From Acidobacteriota bacterium (GTDB taxonomy: Bacteria > Acidobacteriota > Vicinamibacteria > Vicinamibacterales > UBA2999): a stretch of 64,000 nucleotides of DNA. The stretch covers positions 247,827 through 311,826 of the forward strand of contig VFZN01000001.1 in assembly GCA_016871195.1 (NCBI GenBank), given 5' to 3'. Both the position numbers and the translations under genes were made by a program. How positions within the stretch are numbered: the first letter of the stretch is position 1; each line of letters starts with the position of its first letter. The notes beneath the pieces were generated by a model, which saw only the letters and a program-made list of their open reading frames with translations, ran no database searches and was not told where the DNA came from. Of this stretch, positions 8,128-15,355 are shown one piece after another.

Positions 8128-9933
8128 TCACGCACCCGTCAGACGGACCACGACCACCGTTTGGTCGTCGGTCTGCGCGGCATCGCCCCTGAACGCCTGC
8201 ATCGCGCCGAACACCGCGTGCACCACCTCGCGCGCCGGTCTCGCTCCCAGCGTGCGCACCGAATCGATGACGCGGGCCGTGCCGAACTCTTCTCCGGAAT
8301 CGTTAAAGGCTTCGAAGATCCCGTCTGAGCAGAACACGAAGCAGTCGCCGTCCTGCAGGTCGAGCGTCACCTCGTCATACGTCGACGCATCGAATGTCCC
8401 CAACGGCATGCCGGGCATGGGAATCGATTCGGCCTCGCCCCCCCGTACGCGAATCGGATACGGCAGCCCCGAGTTGGCGAACGTCACCTGACGCCGCCGC
8501 AGGTCAAACAGGGCATAGCACAACGTGCAGAAGTAGCCCTCGAGCTGCCGCTCGTGCAGGATGCGGTTCATCGCCATCAGCACGCTGGCGGGTGTGCTCC
8601 GTCGCGTCTCGAGTCGGCGGCGGAAGGTGCGCCCGCGCACAAGCTCGCCCACAAACGCCCCATACAGCGCCGCAGGCACCCCCTTGCCCGTGACATCGCC
8701 CACGACCACGGCCAGCGTCTGCGGCTCAGGCGACAGAAAGTCGTAGAGGTCGCCGCCCAGCTCGCGCGCCGAGTCGAAATGCCAGGCCACATCCACGCCT
8801 TTCAGCCGCTTGGGCAGCTCCTGCGGCAGCAGCGCCCGCTGCACCTGCTGGGCAAACGCTAGCTCCTTCTCGAGCCGCCGCTCGTTCGCGACAATTTCCT
8901 CGTACAGCCGGGCATTCTCAATCGCCACCGCCGCCTGCGACGCCAGCAGCGTCAAGAGCTCGACGTGCTGCTTGGTGAAGGCGGCCAGCTCAGGACTCTC
9001 GAGGTCGAACACTCCAATACAGCGGTCCTGATGCACCAGCGGAATCGCCAGTTCCGACCGCACGCCTTCCACCGCGCTGATATACCTCGGGTCACGCGCC
9101 ACATCGTCCACCAGCACCGGCTGCCGCGTCAGCGCTGCATGCCCCACAATGCCTTCCCCGAGCCTGACTGGCTGCAGGATGCGCGGGCTGTCGCCGTACT
9201 GAATCGCGAGCTTCATCTCGAGCATCTGCGTCGATTGGTTCAGCAGCGCGATGCCGAAAATCCGATAGTTGATGAGCCGCCGTAGCAGCTGCGCCATCCG
9301 CGTCAGCAGAGCGTCGAGGTCCAGAATCGCGCTCATCTCGCGGCCGATTTCCGCCAGCGTCTCGAGCGTGTCGGCATACGACCGCTCCGTCTCAAAGAGG
9401 CGCGCGTTGACCAACGCCTGCGACACATGCGCCGCAAACTGGCGCAAGGCGCGCTCGTCCTGTTCGGTGAACTCGCCGCGGCGGTCGCTCAGCAGGTTGA
9501 GCGCCCCGAGCACCTGGCCCTTGTGCCGCAGCGGCACCACCAGCTCTGAGACGACTCCGGGCACCACCGGCACATACCGCACATCGGTCGACACATCATC
9601 GACACGCACCGGGCGCCCTTCGGCGACCGCAGTGCCCACCACGCCTTCGCCCAGCCGCAGCCGCACCGTCCGCGCGGCTTCCTCGGGGTAGCCCACCGCA
9701 TACGCAATGCGCAGCGTCTCGCGCGCGTCGTCCAGCAGGTACACGGAAAACACCGTGAACGTGGTCAACCTGGCAATCAGTTCCGGGATCTTCCGCAACA
9801 ACTCATCAAGATCGAGCACCGACGACACTTCGCGGCCGAGCTCGGCCAGCACCAGCAGTTCGGTGGCATCACGGCCGTCGGGCGGAGGCAGGGCCGCAGG
9901 GGTCGATGGGGGAGGCGTAGGGGGATGACTCAT
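8128..9933 (-). CDS. GAF-GAF-PP2C (RsbU/SpoIIE-type) serine phosphatase
   Basis: The 601-aa protein has two consecutive GAF sensor domains (about 30-180 and 190-345), a short coiled coil ('ERRLEKELAFAQQVQRALLPQ', the usual RsbU linker) and a PP2C-type SpoIIE phosphatase domain (about 375-600). The metal-binding acidic motifs are visible: ELGGDLYDF, VVGDVTGKG and FCSDGIFEA. Such proteins dephosphorylate STAS-domain anti-anti-sigma factors in partner-switching pathways in response to small-molecule or redox cues sensed by GAF. No STAS or anti-sigma gene is in the window. An earlier in-frame start at 9972 would overlap the divergent gene; the ATG at 9933 gives the normal N-terminus with a Pro-rich lead. 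Confidence 0.88.
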   Translation of the reverse strand: MSHPPTPPPSTPAALPPPDGRDATELLVLAELGREVSSVLDLDELLRKIPELIARLTTFTVFSVYLLDDARETLRIAYAVGYPEEAARTVRLRLGEGVVGTAVAEGRPVRVDDVSTDVRYVPVVPGVVSELVVPLRHKGQVLGALNLLSDRRGEFTEQDERALRQFAAHVSQALVNARLFETERSYADTLETLAEIGREMSAILDLDALLTRMAQLLRRLINYRIFGIALLNQSTQMLEMKLAIQYGDSPRILQPVRLGEGIVGHAALTRQPVLVDDVARDPRYISAVEGVRSELAIPLVHQDRCIGVFDLESPELAAFTKQHVELLTLLASQAAVAIENARLYEEIVANERRLEKELAFAQQVQRALLPQELPKRLKGVDVAWHFDSARELGGDLYDFLSPEPQTLAVVVGDVTGKGVPAALYGAFVGELVRGRTFRRRLETRRSTPASVLMAMNRILHERQLEGYFCTLCYALFDLRRRQVTFANSGLPYPIRVRGGEAESIPMPGMPLGTFDASTYDEVTLDLQDGDCFVFCSDGIFEAFNDSGEEFGTARVIDSVRTLGARPAREVVHAVFGAMQAFRGDAAQTDDQTVVVVRLTGA

Positions 9934-9949
9934 GCAGTGCGTGGCGGGA

Positions 9950-9957
9950 AGTATACT
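9950..9957. promoter_or_regulatory. Palindromic AGTATACT, possible shared -10 of divergent genes
   Basis: Only 37 bp separate the phosphatase start (9933, minus) and the FabZ-like start (9971, plus). AGTATACT reads the same on both strands and gives TATACT as a -10-like hexamer each way. No good -35 is seen on either side, so this is a weak call. Confidence 0.25.
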
Positions 9958-9970
9958 GAGGGCGCCGCTC

Positions 9971-10444
9971 ATGCAGAACGACGAAGTGCTGACACTGCCG
10001 CTCGATTATTCGGCCATCGAACGGATTCTGCCGCATCGCTACCCGTTTCTGCTGGTCGATCGCATCACCGAATTCGAGACCGACACGCGCATCGTCGGCA
10101 TCAAGAACCTCACCATCAACGAACGCTATTTGTCGACGACATCCGAGGATGGCCGCCCCGCGCTGCCGCCCACGATCCTCACCGAAATTGTCGCGCAGAT
10201 CGGCGCCATCCTCATTCTGGCCAAGCCGGAAAACCGTGGCTTGCTGATCTTCTTCCGGGGCATCGAGCGCGTGCGCTATCGCGGCTCGGTGCATGCTGGT
10301 GATGTGCTGACTGTCGAGGCACGGGTCAAGCGCCTCAGGCCCCGCATGGGCGTGCTTGAGGGCCGCGCCCGGGTCGGACGGCGCCTCGTGGCGCACGGCA
10401 CAATGGCTTTTGCGCTCGGCGGCCGCGAAGACGCTGAAGCCTGA
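9971..10444 (+). CDS. FabZ-like hotdog-fold protein (divergent active-site loop)
   Basis: The 157-aa protein has the FabZ opening 'IERILPHRYPFLLVDRI' with catalytic His22, the strand 'KNLTINERYL', a Glu-bearing helix 'ILTEIVAQIGAIL' and the 'RFRG'-like strand 'IFFRGIERVRYRG', all matching beta-hydroxyacyl-ACP dehydratase. However, the hallmark GHFPGxPxMPG loop between strand and helix is replaced by 'STTSEDGRPALPPT'. It may therefore be a dehydratase or thioesterase paralogue rather than housekeeping FabZ. ATG 9971 is chosen because the FabZ domain begins right after it and GAGGGCG lies 5-6 nt upstream; a start at 9932 would overlap the divergent gene. No other fatty-acid genes are adjacent. 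Confidence 0.75.
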   Translation: MQNDEVLTLPLDYSAIERILPHRYPFLLVDRITEFETDTRIVGIKNLTINERYLSTTSEDGRPALPPTILTEIVAQIGAILILAKPENRGLLIFFRGIERVRYRGSVHAGDVLTVEARVKRLRPRMGVLEGRARVGRRLVAHGTMAFALGGREDAEA

Positions 10445-10459
10445 AGAGCCTCCGCCGGG

Positions 10460-11425
10460 TCAGCCCGTTGATGACCCCTTGTAGAACACGCGGTTCAGCT
10501 TCTTGTGCCAGGCGGTGAACTCACTGTCGCCGGCATCTTCCGCAATCGCGCGCCGCACCTGGTTGAGGCGGGCATCGAGGTCGTCCACCGCCGCTAGGAT
10601 AAAGGCTTCCACCGTCTTCGGTTCCACCGGGCTCCCATGCTCTTTCGAGCCGTGGTGCGACAGGATCAGATGTTCCAGATGCACTCGCACGTCTTCAGGA
10701 AAGTCGGGAATCTGTGCCGCCATCGACCGCACCAGCAGCATGCCCTGCGTGATGTGTCCCAGCAGGTTGCCGTCGCGCGTATAGCTGACAAGGCCCCGGT
10801 CATACGACAGCTCCTGCAGCTTGCCGATGTCATGCAGCACGACGCCGGCGAGCAGCAGGTCGGGGTCGGCCTCATACAGTCGGGCCAGATCAGCTGCCGC
10901 CGCAGCCATCGTGCACAGGTGCTCGAGAAAGCCGCCGCGATAGGCGTGATGAATGACCTGCGCCGCCGGCCACTCGCGCAGCGCAGCGCCGTGGTCATCC
11001 AGCACGCGCCGCAGCAGCACCCGCAGCGAGGCATGCGACACCGCCGCCACACGCGCCTCGAGCTCGTTCCACATGTCGCCGATCGGGCGGGGCGCACTCA
11101 GCACGCAGTCTTCCTCACGGAAGCCCTCGCGCCGATCCTGCTCCGCATGCACGCGACGAATCGATGACACTTTCAGCTGCAGTTGACCGTTGAACGTCTG
11201 GCCACGGCCATCAACACGCACGAAGTCGCCCGCCTCAAATTGCGCGCTGTAGCGGCTCACGTCGTCGAACAGCCGCCCGACCACCTGGCCGGATGCATCC
11301 TGCAGCCGCAGGTCGAGAAACTCACCGCCGCCCTTGGTGGGCCGCAGTTCCTTCATCGTGCACAGGAAGAATCCCGTGCCGGCATCATCCGTAGTGAGTT
11401 CCGAGAGGCGGGGAAGACGGGCCAC
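10460..11425 (-). CDS. YhaM-like 3'-5' exoribonuclease (OB fold + HD domain)
   Basis: The 321-aa protein has an N-terminal OB-fold nucleic-acid-binding domain (about 12-95; 'FLDLRLQDASGQVVGRLFDD') and a C-terminal HD phosphohydrolase domain (about 155-290). HD-family metal ligands are visible as 'HHAYRGGFLEHLC', 'VVLHDIGKL', 'LSHHG' and 'AAVDDLDARLNQ'. This arrangement is that of Bacillus YhaM, a 3'-5' exoribonuclease that also acts on DNA. It lies 1 nt downstream of the EamA gene on the same strand and probably shares its transcript. The stop is 15 bp from the convergent FabZ-like gene. Confidence 0.82.
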   Translation of the reverse strand: MARLPRLSELTTDDAGTGFFLCTMKELRPTKGGGEFLDLRLQDASGQVVGRLFDDVSRYSAQFEAGDFVRVDGRGQTFNGQLQLKVSSIRRVHAEQDRREGFREEDCVLSAPRPIGDMWNELEARVAAVSHASLRVLLRRVLDDHGAALREWPAAQVIHHAYRGGFLEHLCTMAAAAADLARLYEADPDLLLAGVVLHDIGKLQELSYDRGLVSYTRDGNLLGHITQGMLLVRSMAAQIPDFPEDVRVHLEHLILSHHGSKEHGSPVEPKTVEAFILAAVDDLDARLNQVRRAIAEDAGDSEFTAWHKKLNRVFYKGSSTG

Positions 11426-11426
11426 A

Positions 11427-12323
11427 TCAGGATTGTACTCGCCGCAGCAGGGCCATTCCGCCCAGCACCAGCAGCGACGCGACGGCTATGCGTGGCGACA
11501 GCGGTTCGTCCAGCAGCGCCGACCCGAGCAGCACCGCAATTAGCGGGTTGATATAGGCATACAGCGACACGGTCGTGAGCGGGAGGTGCGCCACGGTGTA
11601 GAGATACGCCGTGTAGGCCACCACCGATCCGGCCAGCGTCAGATAGACCAGGGCCCCGAGACTGCGCGTCGTGAAGTGCAGGGCTGACCACTCTCCCGTT
11701 ATGGTGGCCACGGTCAGCAGCATCGTTCCGCTGGCCAGCATCTGGATGGCCGACGCTGCCACCGGGTCGGTCGCTGACGGATGCCGCCTGGCATACGACG
11801 TTCCCAGGGCCCATCCGGCACAGGCTATCTGGATGGCCACCACGCCACCGAACATCGCGGCCCCGGCCTGTCCACCCGCCGACATCTCTGGCCACACCAG
11901 GACGACGATGCCCGCAAAGCCGACGGCCAGCGCCAGCAGCGTGCCCCCTCGAAGGCGGTCGCCACCAGGTAGCAGGGCCTCGAAGCCCACCGACCAGAAG
12001 GGCACGGACGCAATGATCACGGCCGTCAGGCCGCTGGCGACGTACTGCTCGGCCCACACGACAAAGCCATTTCCGAGCACATTCATCAGGAAGCCGAGCA
12101 GGGCCAGTGCGCCCCACTGCCTGGCCGGCGGCAGCGGACGACCCCGGCCCAACGTCACGACCGTCAGAAGCACTCCTGCGGTCATCCAGCGCAAGCCGGC
12201 CACCAGAAATACCGGAATGGTTTCAAGGGCCACCCTGATGGCGAGGTAGGTGGTGCCCCACACCAGGCAGATCGTGACCCACGCCAGCCAGGCCAGTCTA
12301 CGTTCGGAGTGAGTGTCAGCCAC
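11427..12323 (-). CDS. EamA/DMT-family inner-membrane transporter
   Basis: The 298-aa protein contains about ten hydrophobic segments arranged as two EamA repeats; the first begins 'WLAWVTICLVWGTTYLAIRVAL' and the second 'IQIACAGWALGTSYARRHP'. Conserved family features include the first-helix WGT(T/S)-type motif and 'YAYINPLIAVLLGSALLDEPLS' near the end. Family members export amino acids, nucleobases, drugs or other small metabolites, and the substrate cannot be predicted. It precedes the YhaM-like gene by one base and is divergent from the hybrid histidine kinase, with about 38 bp between starts. Confidence 0.85.
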   Translation of the reverse strand: MADTHSERRLAWLAWVTICLVWGTTYLAIRVALETIPVFLVAGLRWMTAGVLLTVVTLGRGRPLPPARQWGALALLGFLMNVLGNGFVVWAEQYVASGLTAVIIASVPFWSVGFEALLPGGDRLRGGTLLALAVGFAGIVVLVWPEMSAGGQAGAAMFGGVVAIQIACAGWALGTSYARRHPSATDPVAASAIQMLASGTMLLTVATITGEWSALHFTTRSLGALVYLTLAGSVVAYTAYLYTVAHLPLTTVSLYAYINPLIAVLLGSALLDEPLSPRIAVASLLVLGGMALLRRVQS

Positions 12324-12361
12324 GAGCCGCTCATCATACCGCGCGCGACTGAAGTAGATTG

Positions 12362-13897
12362 ATGGCCATGTCCGATGATCTGGCCGCCGGCTTTATCGAG
12401 CGGCTGCGCCTCGGGTGTTGTGTGACGCGGTTCGATGGCACTGCGTGGCACACCATCGCCGCCAATGCCCACCTCAGGCTCATGCTCGGACAGCCGTTCG
12501 AGACTCCGGTCGGACAGGTGACCCCGTTCGCGCGCGAGCGCTTTGCCGACGGGCAGTCCTATGATGAGTTCTTCGCGCGCCTCCGCACGGTGGGTGTGCT
12601 GACCGATTACCTCGTGCGGCTGCGGCGCGAAGACGGCTCGACCGCCTGGATCGAAGTGACCGCAGGCATCACGCCCGATGCGACGGACCCAACGCAGCTG
12701 CAGCTTGACGCGGTCTGCCGGGACGTCGGCGAACGACGGGCCCTCGACGAGCAGTCACGCGCGCTGCAGGACGAGCTGCGGCAGTCCGAAAAACTGGCGG
12801 CACTCGGTCACACCATCTCGGGCGTCGCGCACGAACTCAATAATCCCCTCGCCACCATCCTGTCGTGGGCCGAGCGCCTCGCCGCCCTGCCTGGCGATGA
12901 ACGGATGCGCCGAGGACTCGGCGTTATTCTCAGCGAATCCGAACGCGCCGCCCGCATCGTCAGGCAGTTGCTGACCGTGGCCCGCAAGCGGCAGTCGACG
13001 CGCGGCATGGTTGACGTGACACGCATTGCACGCGAGTCGCTGACGCTACGTACCCACGATCTGCGCGCGCAGAATATTCAGGTCATCGACGCCCTGGCCA
13101 CCGGGTTGCCGGCCGTCTTCGCCGACGGCCACCAGCTGAAGCAGGTGCTGCTCAACCTCATCATCAACGCCGAGCAGGCGATGCGCAGTGCCCACGGTCG
13201 CGGCGTGCTCGTCGTGCGGTCGTGGCATGCACCCGCAGAGGGCCTCGTGCTCGTCGAGGTGAGCGACGATGGGCCAGGCGTGCCGTCCGAGGTAGAAGGT
13301 CGCATCTTCGATCCGTTCTTCACGACCAAAGATGTGGGGCAAGGCACAGGGCTCGGCCTCAGCGTGGCCTATGCCCTCATGCGCGAGCACGGTGGACGCC
13401 TGCGGGTCTCATCGCCCGCCACGGGCGGGGCCACCTTTGTCATGGAACTGCCAGCGGCAGCTGGTGCATCACCGGCAGACCTGGTCGGTGGGTCAGCGCC
13501 GACGGCGGCGGCTGGAACGGCGCTGCCGCTGACGGGCACCCGGGTCCTCGTCATTGAGGACGAACCCCAGCTCGCCACCGCCGTCGCCGAATCCCTCCTC
13601 GAGGAAGGCTGTGTCGTCGACCGCGCCAGCGACGGCGCCGAGGGCCTCGCTCGCATTGCCGAGGCGTCCTACGACGTGGTGCTGTGTGATCTGAAAATGC
13701 CGCGGGTCGACGGCATGCAGTTCTATCGAGCCATGGCCGCGGCCATGCCGGCGCTGGCGCGTCGGGTCATCTTCGTCACCGGCGATGTGGTCGGCACCGA
13801 GGCCGAGCGCTTTCTCGACGAAACGGCCTGCCGCTGGCTCTCGAAACCCTTCAGGCTGACTGACGTGGTGCGCGCCGTGCGGGATACCATCGGCTGA
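12362..13897 (+). CDS. Hybrid sensor histidine kinase (PAS, HisKA, HATPase, receiver)
   Basis: The 511-aa soluble kinase has a PAS-like sensor (about 15-125), a HisKA dimerisation domain with the phospho-accepting His in SGVAHELNNPL (about residue 157), a HATPase_c domain with N box 'NLIINAEQA' and G boxes 'DDGPGV' and 'GQGTGLGLS', then a Gly/Ala-rich linker and a C-terminal receiver (about 390-511) with phospho-acceptor Asp in VVLCDLKMP and conserved Lys in SKPFR. No membrane segment is seen, so it senses a cytoplasmic signal. ATG codons at 12362 and 12368 are both possible and no strong Shine-Dalgarno decides. An NtrC-type regulator 1.5 kb away is a candidate partner. Its last 175 bp overlap the convergent sigma-factor gene. 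Confidence 0.88.
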   Translation: MAMSDDLAAGFIERLRLGCCVTRFDGTAWHTIAANAHLRLMLGQPFETPVGQVTPFARERFADGQSYDEFFARLRTVGVLTDYLVRLRREDGSTAWIEVTAGITPDATDPTQLQLDAVCRDVGERRALDEQSRALQDELRQSEKLAALGHTISGVAHELNNPLATILSWAERLAALPGDERMRRGLGVILSESERAARIVRQLLTVARKRQSTRGMVDVTRIARESLTLRTHDLRAQNIQVIDALATGLPAVFADGHQLKQVLLNLIINAEQAMRSAHGRGVLVVRSWHAPAEGLVLVEVSDDGPGVPSEVEGRIFDPFFTTKDVGQGTGLGLSVAYALMREHGGRLRVSSPATGGATFVMELPAAAGASPADLVGGSAPTAAAGTALPLTGTRVLVIEDEPQLATAVAESLLEEGCVVDRASDGAEGLARIAEASYDVVLCDLKMPRVDGMQFYRAMAAAMPALARRVIFVTGDVVGTEAERFLDETACRWLSKPFRLTDVVRAVRDTIG

Positions 13898-14703
13898 GCC
13901 GTCGCCGCGGAGTCGCGGCCCGACAGTGTGGCCCGCGCCATCCCCGGGCGGAGCGGGAAGGGCAGCACCGCGGCACTCGGCGCTGCTACCGCAACGTTGG
14001 AGACAGGCGGCGCCATCATCGCCTCACGCAGGCGGCGCAGGGCCCGGGTGTGCAGCTGTGAGACACGCGATTCATTCACGCCAAGCTGCTCACCGATGGC
14101 CTTCATCGTCGTCTCGCGGAAGTAGTAGAGCGCGATCAGTTGCTGGTCGCGTGCTGGCAGGCTGGCCATGGCTTTGCGCACACGAAGGCGCTGCTCGTCG
14201 GCTTCATAGATCGCATCGGGGCGGGCAGGTTCGGCAGGGACCAGCACGCCGTTGTGCGGATACTCGACACCCACATCAGGGGCCGTTTGTGCGGACGTCG
14301 ACTCGATCGTCGCAATACGCACGATCGTGCGCTGCAGGTGGTCTTCGTCCTTGCCAAGCGCCTCGGCCAGATCGGCGAGCGAGGGCTCGTGCCCGAGCCG
14401 TTCGCGCAGCGTCACGCGCGCGGCTTCGATGTCGCGGCGGATGCGTCGCATGCCGCGCGGCCAGGCGTCCTTCCGCAACGCATCGATCATGGCGCCCCGG
14501 ATACGGCGTTCGGCGAAGGTCTCGAACTTGATGCCCCGCGCTTCATCGAAGCGTTGTGCTGCATCAATCAGACCCAGCACCCCGTCCTGGACCAGATCGC
14601 CAACCTCGACAGAGTGTGGCATGGTCGAGACCATGCGTCGTGCCAGCGCCTCGACGAACGGAAGGCCGGCCGTCACACGGTCACTCGTAAATGCGTCGAG
14701 CAT
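13723..14703 (-). CDS. FliA/WhiG-type sigma-70 family factor with antisense C-terminal extension
   Basis: The protein contains sigma region 2 ('VGDLVQDGVLGLIDAAQRFD', 'GIKFETFAERRIRGAMIDALRK'), region 3 ('RLGHEPSLADLAEALG') and region 4 with the HTH 'TMKAIGEQLGVNESRVSQLH'. This is the organisation of group 3 sigma factors such as FliA, which drive motility or developmental genes; no flagellar gene is in the window. ATG 14703 is chosen because AGTAGGGGG lies about 7 nt upstream; ATG 14709 is too close and an upstream TTG at 14727 is weaker. Region 4 ends about 110 residues before the stop; the last 58 codons run antisense to the receiver domain of the kinase gene, so the Ser/Arg-rich tail may be non-functional. 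Confidence 0.82.
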   Translation of the reverse strand: MLDAFTSDRVTAGLPFVEALARRMVSTMPHSVEVGDLVQDGVLGLIDAAQRFDEARGIKFETFAERRIRGAMIDALRKDAWPRGMRRIRRDIEAARVTLRERLGHEPSLADLAEALGKDEDHLQRTIVRIATIESTSAQTAPDVGVEYPHNGVLVPAEPARPDAIYEADEQRLRVRKAMASLPARDQQLIALYYFRETTMKAIGEQLGVNESRVSQLHTRALRRLREAMMAPPVSNVAVAAPSAAVLPFPLRPGMARATLSGRDSAATAQPMVSRTARTTSVSLKGFESQRQAVSSRKRSASVPTTSPVTKMTRRASAGMAAAMAR

Positions 14704-15008
14704 CTTCATGCCCCCTACTGGAGGCAACCGCGATGCCAGAACCGTGCAATTCCGGCTCTCGACGTGGAATATCTTTTAACTGACTGATTAAATGAGACTT
14801 GCCGTATTGATTGCTTTAAGGAATCGACGAGTAAAAATGTGAAGTTCGTCAATTTCGTGACAGATGCGCAGGCACCGTGGTCATTTTCTTGACACCAGGC
14901 GCATCTGTCCATATCTCCTCTCCAGGGGGCGACCCCGTCACCGGCGTGGACATACGGCCTGGTCCACGCCGGGACTCCGGCTCGAGGGTCGCCATCGCTG
15001 CACGACAG
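14704..15008. other. Structured intergenic region between the sigma factor and HTH genes
   Basis: No convincing gene is present. The part next to the sigma factor (about 14760-14860) is AT-rich and probably holds its promoter. Two stem-loop elements follow. The first pairs 14859-14869 (GACAGATGCGC) with 14899-14909 across 29 nt. The second is nested: an outer 8-bp stem pairs 14928-14935 with 14986-14993, and an inner perfect 11-bp stem (CCGGCGTGGAC) pairs 14941-14951 with 14962-14972 around a 10-nt loop. The nested element lies just beyond the stop of the HTH gene and may terminate its transcript, or may belong to a small structured RNA. Confidence 0.5.
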
Positions 15009-15200
15009 CTAGACGTGCGTCGACGCTGTCACTGACGCACCATCGGGCTGCCGCCACAGGGTGTCGACAAAGATGCGGATGCTGCCACCGGCCGTACGCA
15101 CATACTCAACCTTGCCTGCCGCAATCCAGTTATAGATAGTGCGACGGCTGACGCCCACCATTTCACACGCCTTCATAATACTGACTGTCTGACGTTCCAC
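15009..15200 (-). CDS. Small excisionase/MerR-like HTH DNA-binding protein
   Basis: The 63-aa protein is essentially one HTH_17 domain: 'SIMKACEMVGVSRRTIYNWI' followed by 'AAGKVEYVRTAGGSIRIF', the helix-turn-helix plus wing of excisionase-type proteins. A GTG start at 15200 is chosen because AAGGGA lies about 7 nt upstream; open frame continuing to 15371 would run into the divergent regulator gene and lacks homology. It is divergent from the sigma-54 activator, with 155 bp between the starts including a perfect CATTGAC/GTCAATG palindrome that may be its operator. No integrase is nearby, so a transcriptional regulator role is likelier than excision. Confidence 0.75.
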   Translation of the reverse strand: MERQTVSIMKACEMVGVSRRTIYNWIAAGKVEYVRTAGGSIRIFVDTLWRQPDGASVTASTHV

Positions 15201-15316
15201 GGCTGTTCCCTTCTGGCCAGTGTCCCGGCCCCCTTCGGGCACCTCGCAACAGCGCAAAGTGCGGTTTGTCTTCAGCCGGTGTATCGGTTTCTGCCACCAT
15301 GAGATTAGATGTGCAG

Positions 15317-15337
15317 CATTGACAACATGCGTCAATG
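15317..15337. promoter_or_regulatory. Perfect 7-7-7 palindrome upstream of the sigma-54 activator gene
   Basis: CATTGAC (15317-15323), 7-nt spacer, GTCAATG (15331-15337), followed by a third TTGAC at 15340-15344. TTGACA at 15319 with GACAAT at 15342 (17-bp spacing) also forms a promoter-like pair pointing at the activator gene. The layout suits an operator overlapping a promoter. Confidence 0.45.
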
Positions 15338-15355
15338 GATTGACAATCTCGCTAA

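Noticed and set aside
14724..14738. Sigma-54-like promoter (TGGCA-N6-TTGC, GG-N10-GC spacing) upstream of the sigma factor gene
   Set aside because: The predicted start would be at about 14712, inside the Shine-Dalgarno and 3-9 nt from the start codons, so it is probably a chance match.
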